Of a stretch of DNA of 64,000 bases, positions 24,728 to 33,297 are shown in pieces. The DNA is from Amnibacterium setariae. GTDB lineage: Bacteria > Actinomycetota > Actinomycetes > Actinomycetales > Microbacteriaceae. The first letter of the stretch is position 1. Every line of letters starts with the position of its first letter. Below the pieces are notes generated by a model. That model was not told where the DNA came from, did not search any database, and saw only the letters and a list, made by a program, of their open reading frames with translations. Location of the stretch: the NCBI RefSeq assembly GCF_003581425.1, contig NZ_QXTG01000002.1, forward strand, positions 62,001 to 126,000, given 5' to 3'. Both the position numbers and the translations under genes were made by a program.

Positions 24728-24815
24728 TGCACAGGTGCCCAACGGAAGGGGGTGCCTCGGGATTCCCGCTCGCCGCGGACGGGTCGGCCCCTCGCGCGCC
24801 CGGCAGGATCGAGGG

Positions 24816-26006
24816 GTGACGACGACGGCGGAGGACCAGCGCATCAGCCCCGCGGCCTGGCGGATGCTCGGCCTCGGCGTGCTCGCGCAGGCCGCCGGGA
24901 CGCTCGTCGTGGCGACGCCCGCCTACCTGATCCCGCTCCTGCACCTTCAGCAGGGCCTCCCGCTCGCGCAGGTCGGGCTGCTCGTCGCGGCGCCCACCGT
25001 CGGCCTCGTGCTGACGCTCGTCGCCTGGGGCGCCCTCGCCGACCGGGTGGGCGAGCGGTGGGTCATCGCCGGGGGCCTGGCGCTCGCGGCGGCCTTCACC
25101 GGGCTCGCCGCGCTCGCCGGCGGCCTCGTGCCGATCGGCGTGCTGCTCCTGCTCGCGGGCGGCGCGACCGGCAGCTGCAACGCGGCCAGCGGCCGGGTCG
25201 TCGTCGGCTGGTTCCCGCGTCGCCGCCGCGGGCTGGCGATGGGGATCCGGCAGATGTCCCAGCCGCTCGGCGTCGCGGCCGCCGCGCTCGTCGTGCCGCC
25301 GCTCGCGGCCGCGGGCGGCGCGGCGCTCCCGCTCGTCGTCGGGGCCGTCGCGACCGCCGTCCTCGCCGTCGCCTGCGCGGCGGGGATCACCGACCCGCCG
25401 CGGCCGCCCCGCGCGGAGCTCGTCGCGGCCGGGAACCCCTACCGGCGCGACCGCTTCCTGCTCCGGGTGCACCTCGTCTCCGTGCTCCTCGTCGTGCCGC
25501 AGTTCACGCTCTCGACGTTCGGGCTCGTGTGGCTGATCGCCGACCTCCGCTGGTCCGCGACCGCCGCCGGCGTCGTGGTCGCGCTCGCGCAGCTCGTCGG
25601 AGCCGGGGGCCGGATCGTCGTCGGCTCGATGAGCGACCGCTTCGGCCGGATGCGCCTGCTCCGCCTCGTCGCCGTCGCCGGGGTCGTCGGGCTGCTGCTG
25701 CTCGCGGCCGCCGGCGCCGCCGACTGGGCCGTGCCGGCCGCGATCCTCCTCGTCGTGACGACGACCGTCAGCGTCGCCGACAACGGCCTCGCCTTCACCT
25801 CGGTCGCGGAGGCCGCGGGACCGGGCTGGTCCGGCCGGGCCCTCGGCGTGCAGAACACGGGGCAGTTCGTGGCCGCGTCCACGGTGGCGCCCGGCATCGG
25901 GGCGCTCATCGCCGTCGTCGGCTACCCGGTCGCCTTCGCGCTGGTCGCGCTGGCACCGCTGGCCGCCCTCCCGCTCGTGCCGCGGTCGGACGCGCACGCG
26001 GGCTGA
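24816..26006 (+). CDS. MFS transporter
   Basis: 396 residues with 12 predicted membrane helices. The loop 2-3 motif [13 protein letters not shown] and the mirrored loop 8-9 motif [15 protein letters not shown] are MFS signatures. Similar small-molecule permeases exchange organic acids, sugars or drugs; the substrate is not predictable. GTG at 24816 is preferred because reading further upstream adds a Pro/Arg-rich stretch unlike a transporter N-terminus. Confidence 0.85.
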   Translation: MTTTAEDQRISPAAWRMLGLGVLAQAAGTLVVATPAYLIPLLHLQQGLPLAQVGLLVAAPTVGLVLTLVAWGALADRVGERWVIAGGLALAAAFTGLAALAGGLVPIGVLLLLAGGATGSCNAASGRVVVGWFPRRRRGLAMGIRQMSQPLGVAAAALVVPPLAAAGGAALPLVVGAVATAVLAVACAAGITDPPRPPRAELVAAGNPYRRDRFLLRVHLVSVLLVVPQFTLSTFGLVWLIADLRWSATAAGVVVALAQLVGAGGRIVVGSMSDRFGRMRLLRLVAVAGVVGLLLLAAAGAADWAVPAAILLVVTTTVSVADNGLAFTSVAEAAGPGWSGRALGVQNTGQFVAASTVAPGIGALIAVVGYPVAFALVALAPLAALPLVPRSDAHAG

Positions 26007-26047
26007 ACCCGCACCGCGCCGGGCGGGGGCGCCGGTATCCTGGAGGG

Positions 26048-27277
26048 ATGCCCGACGCCCTCCTCCCGCCCGTCGCCGAGCCGACGACCGCGGCGCGCAC
26101 CGTGCAGGTGCGCCCGAGGACCGAGGGCTGGCAGCAGCAGCGCGGCGCCGACGGGCGGCCGCTGCTGCAGTTCGCGTCGCCGAAGCGCGGGAAGCCGCCG
26201 GTGCACCTCGCGGACCTCACCCCGGAGGAGCGCCGCGCGCGGCTCGTCGAGCTCGGCCTGCCCGCGTTCCGCGCCGGCCAGCTCGCGCGCCACTACTTCA
26301 CGCGCTACACCTCCGACCCGGCCGAGATGACCGACCTGCCCGCCGCCGGCCGCGACGAGCTCGTCCAGGGGCTGCTGCCCGAGCTGATGACCGAGGTCCG
26401 CCGCTTCACCACCGACCGCGGCGACACGATCAAGTTCCTCTGGAAGCTGCACGACGGCGCGCTCGTCGAGTCGGTGCTCATGCGCTACCCGGGCCGCATC
26501 ACGCTGTGCGTCTCGTCGCAGGCGGGCTGCGGCATGAACTGCCCGTTCTGCGCGACGGGCCAGGCGGGCCTCACCCGCAACATGTCGGCGGCCGAGATCG
26601 TCGACCAGGTCGTGCGCGCCAACCGCGTGATCGCCGACGGCGCCCTCGGCGGCAAGCGCGCGGGCGAGACGACGCCGGAGCGCGTGAGCAACATCGTGTT
26701 CATGGGGATGGGCGAGCCCCTCGCGAACTACAACCGGCTGATGTCCGCCGTGCGCACGATGGTCGCGCCGGCGCCGGAGGGGCTCGGCATGAGCGCCCGC
26801 CACATCACGGTCTCGACGGTCGGCCTGGTGCCCGCGATCACGAAGCTCTCGGCCGAGAAGATCCCCGTCACCTTCGCGCTCTCCCTGCACGCGCCCGACG
26901 ACCACCTGCGCGACGAGCTCATCCCCGTGAACTCGCGGTGGAAGGTCGACGAGGCCCTCGACGCCGCCCGCGCCTACTTCGACGCGACCGGCCGGCGCGT
27001 GTCGATCGAGTACGCGCTGATCAAGGACATGAACGACCACGGCTGGCGCGCGGACCTGCTCGCGGAGAAGCTGAACGCCCGCGGGCACGGCTGGGTCCAC
27101 GTCAACCCGATCCCGCTGAACCCGACGCCCGGTTCGGTCTGGACCGCGTCGGAGCCGGCGGTGCAGCGGGAGTTCGTGCGGCGCCTCGAGGCCGCCGGCA
27201 TCCCGACCACCATCCGCGACACCCGCGGCAAGGAGATCGACGGCGCCTGCGGGCAGCTGGCCGCGACCGAGGCCTGA
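26048..27277 (+). CDS. rlmN: Dual-specificity 23S rRNA/tRNA C2-adenosine methyltransferase RlmN
   Basis: 409 residues. A radical-SAM enzyme methylating A2503 of 23S rRNA and A37 of some tRNAs. The [4Fe-4S] motif CGMNCPFC, the SAM-binding [30 protein letters not shown] and [11 protein letters not shown] are all present, with the methyl-carrying cysteine in the C-terminal ACGQL. ATG follows TATCCT-GGAGGG, so the six-base gap holds both a -10 box and a Shine-Dalgarno-like run. Confidence 0.95.
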   Translation: MPDALLPPVAEPTTAARTVQVRPRTEGWQQQRGADGRPLLQFASPKRGKPPVHLADLTPEERRARLVELGLPAFRAGQLARHYFTRYTSDPAEMTDLPAAGRDELVQGLLPELMTEVRRFTTDRGDTIKFLWKLHDGALVESVLMRYPGRITLCVSSQAGCGMNCPFCATGQAGLTRNMSAAEIVDQVVRANRVIADGALGGKRAGETTPERVSNIVFMGMGEPLANYNRLMSAVRTMVAPAPEGLGMSARHITVSTVGLVPAITKLSAEKIPVTFALSLHAPDDHLRDELIPVNSRWKVDEALDAARAYFDATGRRVSIEYALIKDMNDHGWRADLLAEKLNARGHGWVHVNPIPLNPTPGSVWTASEPAVQREFVRRLEAAGIPTTIRDTRGKEIDGACGQLAATEA

Positions 27278-27373
27278 CCCCCCCGAACTGGGAGGCGCGT
27301 CGCGGTCCGGCGGCGGCGGTGCGGCAGAGCACGCTGCTGCCCACCGTCCACAGCCGTACGGAAGGACGAGCCG

Positions 27374-27472
27374 ATGTGCTCCTGCCGCCACTCCCACCAC
27401 TGCCCGCCGCCGTGCTCCTGCAGCGCCGCCTGCGACGCCTGCGATCACGCGGTGGAGCTGATCGCCGCCTGA
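27374..27472 (+). CDS. Cys/His-rich microprotein
   Basis: 32 residues: MCSCRHSHHCPPPCSCSAAC followed by DACDHAVELIAA. Seven cysteines and four histidines give a third of the protein as metal ligands, resembling a mini-metallothionein or a zinc/copper-binding peptide. GGAAGGA about eight bases before the ATG is a good ribosome-binding site. It lies 96 bases after rlmN and overlaps the end of the convergent DUF6226 gene by 28 bp. It is too short for routine gene callers. Function is unknown. Confidence 0.55.
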   Translation: MCSCRHSHHCPPPCSCSAACDACDHAVELIAA

Positions 27473-28584
27473 TCGGCAGCGCGCCGCGGCCACGCCGGCC
27501 ACGGCGCGCCGTCGAGCGCCAGCACGGCCTCGGGGTCGACGAGCCGATCGGCCGGGTCGGGCAGGTCGGACCCGCCGGAGCCGCGTCCGCCGCCGTCCGG
27601 CAGGGCGAGGTGGAAGGCGCCCGTGCCCGGCCGCGTCGGGACGTGCTCCGCCAGGCCGCCCGCGGCGACGCCGAGCACGGTCTGCTCGAGCGCGTCGATC
27701 AGCGACGCCGCGGTCTCGTCGCAGGCGTCGCACCCGCACTGCGGCAGCGTCTCCGCGAGCAGCAGCCCCGCCCGCACGTGCACCGACGGGAAGTCGGTCC
27801 GGGTGAGCCGGAGCGGTGCCCCCGCGCTCGGGCGCAGCGTCACGGCGTCGTCCGACCGCTCGACCGTCACCTCGTAGTGGCGCTCGAGGTGCGCGACCAG
27901 CGCAGCCGCCACGTCGAGCAGGGGCGCGAACCGCTCCGGGTGGGTGACCCTGGAGTACGCGTCGTCCGACGGGCCGTCCGGCCACCGGTCGCCGTACGGG
28001 ATCGGGTCGCCGTGCTCGTCGGGGAACGGACCGACGGCGACGGGCGGCCGGTCGAGCTCGGGCGCCTCGTCGAGCCGCACGCCCTCACCCGCGTCGCTCG
28101 TCGCGGTCATCGCGGCGTCCACGGCGTCCCAGCGGGCGTCCTCCTCCGCCCACCGCGCCGGGAGCTCGGCGGCCATCCGCGGGCCGAACCCCGGCTCGTC
28201 CCGGAGGGCGGCGAAGGCCGCGTCGACGGGCATGGAGACCGCCCGGGTGCCGACCTCGCGCTGCGACGCCGATTGCCAGGCGGCGCGCGGGTAGGCCGCG
28301 ACGAGCGCGTTCCCGAGGAAGACGGCGCCTGCCGCGGCCAGGTCCGGGTCGGCGAGCTCGGTCGCGTGCGCGCGGACGAAGGCCGCCAGCGCGCCGAGGT
28401 CGCCGGCGAGGTCCGCCGGGAGCCCTCCGTCCCGCTCGACGAGGTCGACGAACGGCCCGTAGCCGGCCGCGTGCCGCACCGGCTCCGGGGGAGCGCCGAC
28501 CGGATCCGCCGCGGTGAACCGCACGGCGCCCCGGCGCACGGAGGTCGGCGGCAGCGGCACCGCGGTTCCGGGGAAGAGGTCCAC
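27445..28584 (-). CDS. DUF6226-family two-part protein
   Basis: 379 residues from GTG, with CACACT six bases upstream as a possible -10 box. The second half (from ~195: PYGDRWPDGPSDDAYSRVTHPERF, then LPQCGCDACDE) matches DUF6226, a Microbacteriaceae-type family of unknown function containing the C-x-C-x2-C motif of a possible metal site. The first half (TAADPVGAPPEPVRHAAGYG, FLGNALVAAYPRAAWQ) appears to be a separate domain that was not recognised. It ends inside the convergent Cys-rich microprotein gene. Confidence 0.75.
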   Translation of the reverse strand: MDLFPGTAVPLPPTSVRRGAVRFTAADPVGAPPEPVRHAAGYGPFVDLVERDGGLPADLAGDLGALAAFVRAHATELADPDLAAAGAVFLGNALVAAYPRAAWQSASQREVGTRAVSMPVDAAFAALRDEPGFGPRMAAELPARWAEEDARWDAVDAAMTATSDAGEGVRLDEAPELDRPPVAVGPFPDEHGDPIPYGDRWPDGPSDDAYSRVTHPERFAPLLDVAAALVAHLERHYEVTVERSDDAVTLRPSAGAPLRLTRTDFPSVHVRAGLLLAETLPQCGCDACDETAASLIDALEQTVLGVAAGGLAEHVPTRPGTGAFHLALPDGGGRGSGGSDLPDPADRLVDPEAVLALDGAPWPAWPRRAADQAAISSTA

Positions 28585-28601
28585 GCCCCCAGTGTGCGAC
28601 G

Positions 28602-28736
28602 TCAGGCGCGGTCGCGGGCCCGGTCCAGCGCGTCCTCGGCGAGCTCGACGAGGCGGAACGCCGCGTAGGGCAGCATCGCGATGAGGGCGAAGCCGGCGAA
28701 CGTCAGCGCGAGCATCGCGACGTCGGACCCGGTCAT
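28602..28736 (-). CDS. Single-helix membrane microprotein
   Basis: 44 residues with one transmembrane helix (VAMLALTFAGFALIAMLPYA) followed by an amphipathic charged tail (RLVELAEDALDRARDRA). CATCAT six bases before ATG could be the -10 box. No family recognised. The hydrophobic-then-charged layout is typical of genuine small membrane proteins. Confidence 0.55.
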   Translation of the reverse strand: MTGSDVAMLALTFAGFALIAMLPYAAFRLVELAEDALDRARDRA

Positions 28737-28826
28737 GCGGGAATGATGCGGGACGCGCCCCGGGGGCGGAACCCCGAGACCAGGGGGTGTGCACGCGCTG
28801 TCGGACCCGTCGCGCAGCATCGCCCC

Positions 28827-28955
28827 ATGTCCTGTCCCGCGTGCGGAGGCGAGCGCATCGCGCTGGCGGCGGTCCCCGGCGAGCGTCCGCGGGTGCTGCG
28901 GGTCTGCCTCGACTGCGCCGCCCTGTGGCAGGGGAGCGCCGCCGAGGGGGAGTGA
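28827..28955 (+). CDS. Small zinc-ribbon protein
   Basis: 42 residues: CPACGG at 3-8 and CLDCA at 27-31 form a two-knuckle zinc ribbon separated by a short beta hairpin. ATG start. No partner can be deduced. It lies just downstream of a divergent membrane microprotein. Confidence 0.6.
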   Translation: MSCPACGGERIALAAVPGERPRVLRVCLDCAALWQGSAAEGE

Positions 28956-28971
28956 CGCCCGTTCGCCGACC

Positions 28972-29253
28972 TCAGCCGCGCTCGCGGCCCCCGTGCGTGC
29001 GGGACGCGGCGTCGTGGCGGGTCGACTGCTGCTCGACGTACCGCCGCCACACGGCCACGGCGGCCTCGTCCCCGCTGCGGTAGTAGCCGATGAGCTCGCG
29101 GCCGCCCGACGTCGGCGCCCAGGTCACCGCGCGGTACACCGGCCGCCCCTCGAACCGCAGCCGGCGGATCACCGCGAGGGGCTCGGCGTGACCCGGCACG
29201 GTCATCGTCCACTCGGTGCCGGAGACCAGTCGGCGGGGGTGCCAGTCGATCAC
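28972..29253 (-). CDS. SOS-controlled small protein of unknown function
   Basis: 93 residues from GTG (MIDWHPRRLVSGTEWTM). A compact alpha/beta pattern is suggested by RLRFEGRPVYRAVTWAPTS, GRELIGYYRSGDEAAVAVW and RRYVEQQS, followed by a basic tail. No membrane helix and no recognised family. TACCGT (29261-29266) lies seven bases before the start, so the mRNA is probably leaderless, and a perfect LexA-type box sits directly upstream of that -10 box. That places the gene in the DNA-damage response. Possible roles include a damage checkpoint or repair accessory. Confidence 0.75.
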   Translation of the reverse strand: MIDWHPRRLVSGTEWTMTVPGHAEPLAVIRRLRFEGRPVYRAVTWAPTSGGRELIGYYRSGDEAAVAVWRRYVEQQSTRHDAASRTHGGRERG

Positions 29254-29267
29254 GGAGCACACGGTAC

Positions 29268-29283
29268 TCGAACACGTGTTCGA
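29268..29283. promoter_or_regulatory. LexA (SOS) box
   Basis: TCGAACACGTGTTCGA is a perfect 16-bp palindrome matching the actinobacterial SOS box (TCGAAC-N4-GTTCGA). It abuts the -10 box of the gene at 28972-29253, 15-30 bp from its start; the divergent gene at 29326 is only 43 bp away and might also be affected. Confidence 0.85.
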
Positions 29284-29325
29284 CAGAGGTGGAGGATCGC
29301 CGAGCGCCGGGTGCAGGATGACCGC

Positions 29326-29760
29326 GTGAGCGTCGAGTACCGCACGACCATGCACCTGACCGGCCGCAACACGGGCGTCCCGGTGCCGCCCGAGGTGCTC
29401 GAGCGGCTCGGCGGCGGGAAGCGGCCGTCGGTCGCCGTCGTCGTGAACGGCTACCGGTTCGCGAGCACCGTCGGGGGGATGGGCGGGCAGGCGCTCATCC
29501 CGTTCTCCGCCGAGCGCCGGGCCGAGAGCGGGCTCGCGGGCGGCGACGAGCTGGAGGTCTCCCTCGAGCTCGCCGCGCAGCCGGAGCTCGTCGTGCCGGA
29601 CGACCTCGCCGAGGCCCTCGCCGCGGCCGGCGCCCGTGAGGGCTTCGACCGGCTCGCGCCGAGCCGCAGGAAGGCCCACGTCGTGTCGGTGGAGGGCGCC
29701 AAGGCGCCGGAGACGCGCGCCCGACGGGTCGCCGCGGTCGTCGACGCCGTCCGCGGCTGA
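29326..29760 (+). CDS. DUF1905/YdeI-type protein
   Basis: 144 residues. A DUF1905 beta-barrel (VEYRTTMHLTG through FASTVGGMGGQALIPFSAERR and ELEVSLELA) is followed by a YdeI-like C-terminal segment (ALAAAGAREGFDRLAPSRRKAHVVSVEGAKAPETRARRV). Such fusions are widespread and of unknown function. Start GTG at 29326 is preferred over an in-frame GTG at 29311. A second DUF1905 gene lies at 35741. Confidence 0.82.
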   Translation: MSVEYRTTMHLTGRNTGVPVPPEVLERLGGGKRPSVAVVVNGYRFASTVGGMGGQALIPFSAERRAESGLAGGDELEVSLELAAQPELVVPDDLAEALAAAGAREGFDRLAPSRRKAHVVSVEGAKAPETRARRVAAVVDAVRG

Positions 29761-29791
29761 GCGCGCAGGGCCGTCCCGTACCGTTCGTGCC

Positions 29792-30082
29792 GTGTCCGCA
29801 CGAGTGCTGCAGCCGGAGGTCCACGACGACGGCACGGTGACGGTGACCGCCGCGATCCGCCTCCGGGTGAAGGACCCGCTCGACCTCCGCTCGCGCATCG
29901 CGCTGCCGCAGGAGAACGAGGACGGGCAGCTCGTCGTCGGCGACGAGGGGGACCAGGCGGTGCTCGCGCGGGCGGTGTCCATCGTGATCGACGCGGCCCG
30001 CTTCGACGTGCTCGGGATCGACCTGGTCCACAACCAGGTCTCCGCGCCCGGCGCCACGGCGTTCCATCCGCACGTCGAGTGA
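29792..30082 (+). CDS. Hypothetical protein
   Basis: 96 residues with a regular beta pattern (GTVTVTAAIRLRVKD) and an alpha/beta second half (QAVLARAVSIVIDAARFDVLGIDLV). Start GTG sits seven bases after TACCGT (29779-29784), a leaderless arrangement also used by its neighbours. No family recognised. Confidence 0.6.
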   Translation: MSARVLQPEVHDDGTVTVTAAIRLRVKDPLDLRSRIALPQENEDGQLVVGDEGDQAVLARAVSIVIDAARFDVLGIDLVHNQVSAPGATAFHPHVE

Positions 30083-30432
30083 GCACGGCACCGCACGTCG
30101 GGTGGGCACGACACGCCGTGCAGCACAGGACTCCTGTGCACGGGGTGACAGGTGTGACTGACGTGCTGACCAGGCACTTCGCGAGTACGTAGCCCCGCTC
30201 GAGGGGTTGCGCGCATCGATCGCGTGTGCAACTGGGGCTTGCGGGGGGCCGCACGACCCCCGATATGGTGACGCCAAGTCGCCGACGACCCCCGTTCGGG
30301 CGGCGCCCGGGCAGGGGGCGCGGCGGTCGTTCGAGCCGGACATCGGGGGGCGTCCGAGCGCCTTCGCGCGCCCCTTCCATGCCGGATGCACCGCCCTGCC
30401 TGCACCCGCCTCCTTGAGCCCCGGAGCCCGTC
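30083..30432. other. 350-bp intergenic leader region
   Basis: No convincing gene on either strand. TTGCGG (30238-30243) and TATGGT about 19 bp later could be a promoter for the downstream reductase operon, which would then have a ~160-nt leader. GC-rich runs (GGGGGGCC and GACCCCC) may fold. No known riboswitch was recognised. Confidence 0.4.
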
Positions 30433-31539
30433 ATGGACACCACACCCACCCCGCGCGGCCGGTTCGCCTTCCTGATCCACCCCCGCACGGACCCCTCGGA
30501 GGACCTGGCGCTGGTGCAGCCGCTGCTCGGCCTCGTGCCGGGCCGCGTCGTGGAGTCGGCCATGCGCCGGCTGCCGTTCAAGCCCTGGGTGCACTCGACG
30601 ATCACCGCGGCCGACCGGCCGGGGGAGGTGCTCGGCGACGTCATCGGCGTGCCGCTCACCCCGACGATGCTGCTCGGCGAGGACCGCGCCCTGGTGGCCC
30701 GGCGCATCGACCAGGCGATCGACCTGGCCGTCGAGCGCGGCGCGACGGTGCTCGGGCTCGGCGCGCTCACGGCGCCGGCGACCGCGGGCGGCGCGAAGCT
30801 GCGGCGCCGCACCGACATCGGCGTGACGAACGGCAACGCCTACACCGCGGCCGTCACCGCCTCGGCCGTCGAGCGCATCGCCGCCGGGATGCCCGAGCAG
30901 CCCGTCGTCGCGCTGGTCGGCGCGAACGGGTCGGTCGGCACGGCGGTCGCGCGCCTCCTCGGCCGGTCCGCCGCGGTGGGGGAGCTGGTGCTCGTCGGCC
31001 GCACCCCGGCCGCGCTCGCCGCCCTCGCGGGCGACCTCGGCGCGACCTGGTCGACGGACATGGCGGCCTGCCGCCGCGCCGACCTGGTCGTGCTCATGAC
31101 CTCGGCTGCGGGTGCGGTGCTCACGGCGGACCACCTGAAGCTCGGGGCGACCGTGCTCGACGACACGCAGCCCCGCAACAGCAGCCCGACCCTCGCGGTC
31201 GAGCGCCCCGACGTCACGATCCTCGACGGCGGCGTCGTCGCGACGCCCGGCCTCCAGCGTCGCGGCTACGCGATCGGCCTCGACGACGACGCCTCGTTCG
31301 CCTGCCTCGCGGAGAGCTCGCTGCTCGCGCTGGCGGGCCATCGCGGGCACGGCACCATCGGCCGCCCGTCGATGGAGCAGGTCGACCGGGTGCAGGGCCT
31401 CGCGGACCGCTACGCGCACCTCGGGTTCGGCCTCGCGGAGCCGACGTCGTTCGGCGAGCCGGCGGCGGTGCCGGGCTGGACGGTGCCGTCTCGGCGCGAC
31501 GCGCGGCCGACGCAGATCCCGGACGGCGCGGTCGCATGA
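30433..31539 (+). CDS. Long-chain acyl-ACP reductase (AAR)-like NAD(P)H oxidoreductase
   Basis: 368 residues. It follows the cyanobacterial fatty acyl-ACP reductase pattern (COG5322): VLGLGALTAPATAGG, GVTNGNAYTAAVTAS, the nucleotide-binding LVGANGSVGTAVARLL (162-177), VLDDTQPRN, TILDGGVVATPG and FACLAESSLLALAG, placing Cys291 where cyanobacterial AAR has its acyl-enzyme cysteine (Cys294). The reaction would be reduction of a fatty acyl thioester to aldehyde with NADPH. No aldehyde-deformylating oxygenase is in the window. ATGA overlap with the next FAD protein suggests a coupled pair. Confidence 0.72.
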   Translation: MDTTPTPRGRFAFLIHPRTDPSEDLALVQPLLGLVPGRVVESAMRRLPFKPWVHSTITAADRPGEVLGDVIGVPLTPTMLLGEDRALVARRIDQAIDLAVERGATVLGLGALTAPATAGGAKLRRRTDIGVTNGNAYTAAVTASAVERIAAGMPEQPVVALVGANGSVGTAVARLLGRSAAVGELVLVGRTPAALAALAGDLGATWSTDMAACRRADLVVLMTSAAGAVLTADHLKLGATVLDDTQPRNSSPTLAVERPDVTILDGGVVATPGLQRRGYAIGLDDDASFACLAESSLLALAGHRGHGTIGRPSMEQVDRVQGLADRYAHLGFGLAEPTSFGEPAAVPGWTVPSRRDARPTQIPDGAVA

Positions 31540-32852
31540 GGGTCGTCATCCTCGGCGGCGGCTACTCCGCCGTCTGGTGCTACCGGGCGATCCGCCGCTG
31601 GATGGGGGACTCGGCCCGCATCACGGTGATCGCGCCGTTCACCGAGCACGTCTTCCACGGCTTCACCGGCGAGGTGCTCGTCGGCGAGCTGACGCCCGCG
31701 CTGCAGGCCAGCCCTCTCGACGAGTGCCTGCCGAAGGCCGAGCGCATCCGCGGCTGGGCGACCGCCGTCGACAGCGACGCGCGCACGGTGCGGGTCGAGT
31801 GGGAGGGGGTGACGCGCACGGTCGAGTACGACCAGCTCGTCGTCGCCACCGGCGCCCACGACCGCACCGAGCACGTGCCGGGGCTCACCGAGCACGGGTG
31901 GCCGCTCCGCTTCCCCGGCCAGCTCGAGTCGCTGCTCGAGCACCTCGCGTGGGTGGACGAGCAGGTGCCCGTCGACGCCGAGGACGCGCGGCGCCGGACC
32001 ACGGTCGTCGTGGTCGGGGCGGGGTTCGCGGGCACGGAGGTCGCGGCGGCGCTGGGTCGCCGCTACCGCGGTGCGCGCCGCATCGTGCTCGTCTCGGGCA
32101 GCCGCACGGTCGTGCCGGCCTGGCAGGACCAGGAGTGGCTGCAGGCGAGGCTCGCGAAGAACCTCGATGACGCCGGCGTGGAGCTGCTGACGGAGACGCG
32201 CGTCGCGTCGGCCGACGCCGACGGGGTCGTCCTCGCGGACGGGACGCGCATCGAGGCGGCGACCGTGGTCGCGGCGCTCGGCAACTCGGTCCCCGTCATG
32301 CCCGGGCTCGAGCGGTTCCAGGAGCCGGACGGCCTGCTCGCGGTGGACGACTGCCTCCGGGTGACGGAGGGCATCTGGAGCGCCGGCGACGCGGCGTCGA
32401 TCCGCCGCGGCGGCGACCGGGTGCCGAAGGAGGCGCTCTGGGCGATCCGCGCGGGCACGACCGTCGGTCGCAACATCGCGCGCACGTCGCGCCGGGCCCG
32501 ACCGCGCCGGTTCGGCTTCCGCGGGCTCGGCACCGTGGCGTCGTTCGCGCCGGGGCACGCGGTCGCGCTGCTCTGGGGCGTCCCGCTGCCCGAGCTGCTC
32601 GGCTGGCTCGTCCGGGTCGGGTTCTTCCTCTGGTACGTGCCGTCGCGGCGCACCGCGGTCGGCATCGTCCGGCGGGTGCTCGGCGGTCGCCGTCCGGTGG
32701 CCGTGCCCGTGCCCGCACGGCCGGTGCCGCGGCCCGCGCTGGTCGGCCTCGACGGCGGCCGGCTCGGTCGTCCGACCCCGCAGCCGGCGGCGCAGACGGT
32801 GCCGGCGGCGCAGCAGCCCGCCGCGCAGCCGCGTCGCGCCGCGGGCGCCTAG
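31536..32852 (+). CDS. NAD(P)/FAD-dependent oxidoreductase (NDH-2-like)
   Basis: 438 residues. Rossmann motifs RVVILGGGYSAVWCYRAI (FAD) and VVVVGAGFAGTEVAAALGR (NAD(P)H), YDQLVVATGAHDR, and the late GIWSAGDAASI. The C-terminus has a hydrophobic segment (AVALLWGVPLPELLGWLVRVGFFLWYVP) that may attach it to the membrane as in type II NADH dehydrogenases, then a Pro/Ala/Gln-rich tail. Translation is coupled to the acyl-ACP-reductase-like gene, so it may supply or remove electrons in the same lipid-related reaction. Confidence 0.82.
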   Translation: MRVVILGGGYSAVWCYRAIRRWMGDSARITVIAPFTEHVFHGFTGEVLVGELTPALQASPLDECLPKAERIRGWATAVDSDARTVRVEWEGVTRTVEYDQLVVATGAHDRTEHVPGLTEHGWPLRFPGQLESLLEHLAWVDEQVPVDAEDARRRTTVVVVGAGFAGTEVAAALGRRYRGARRIVLVSGSRTVVPAWQDQEWLQARLAKNLDDAGVELLTETRVASADADGVVLADGTRIEAATVVAALGNSVPVMPGLERFQEPDGLLAVDDCLRVTEGIWSAGDAASIRRGGDRVPKEALWAIRAGTTVGRNIARTSRRARPRRFGFRGLGTVASFAPGHAVALLWGVPLPELLGWLVRVGFFLWYVPSRRTAVGIVRRVLGGRRPVAVPVPARPVPRPALVGLDGGRLGRPTPQPAAQTVPAAQQPAAQPRRAAGA

Positions 32853-32867
32853 GCGCCGCCCCCGCCT

Positions 32868-32951
32868 CCGCGGATCCGGAGCGCACCCGCGCCGCGCAAT
32901 TCCCCCCCGCACTCGCGTGCGGCGCGTCGCGCCGGAGCTCCGGATCCGCGG
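32868..32951. terminator. Long inverted repeat between convergent genes
   Basis: CCGCGGATCCGGAGC (32868-32882) is exactly repeated in inverted form at 32937-32951. A smaller hairpin CGCAC-TCGC-GTGCG lies inside the loop, and the palindrome GGCGCCTAGGCGCC (32844-32857) covers the upstream stop codon. Its location between convergent genes suggests two-way termination. Confidence 0.6.
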
Positions 32952-32959
32952 ATCCTTGC

Positions 32960-33145
32960 TCAGGCCCGCTGCTTCGGCAGGATCACCCAGAGCGCGATGT
33001 AGATCAGGATCTGCGGCCCCGGCAGCAGCATCGACAGCAGGAACAGCAGGCGCACCAGCGTCGGCGAGGTGTGGAAGCGGAGCGCGAGCCCGGCGCACAC
33101 GCCCGCGATGATGCGGCCGCGGCGGGGGCGGATGAGGTCGGTCAT
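32960..33145 (-). CDS. PspC-domain protein
   Basis: 61 residues. The PspC pattern is clear: RPRRGRIIAGVCAGLALRF, then TLVRLLFLLSMLLPGPQILIYIALWVILP with one long or two short membrane helices. PspC proteins take part in envelope-stress responses. ATG start is preceded by CACGAT six bases upstream. It is divergent from the penicillin-binding protein gene. Confidence 0.88.
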   Translation of the reverse strand: MTDLIRPRRGRIIAGVCAGLALRFHTSPTLVRLLFLLSMLLPGPQILIYIALWVILPKQRA

Positions 33146-33297
33146 GCGCCGATCGTGCACGAGGCGGTGCCGCGTCGGCCTGGTCGCCCAGGGAATCCAG
33201 GGTCGTTCCAGGACGATCGGCAACGATCCGGACACGCGCCCCGCGTGGTTCGGCCGTGCACGCATGCGCGGTCCCGGGGACCTCCTACGATGCCGGG

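Noticed and set aside
30207-30417. Possible small genes in the 350-bp gap
   Set aside because: Frames are Arg/Pro-rich, lack ribosome-binding sites or a TANNNT box at the right distance, and have no conserved pattern.
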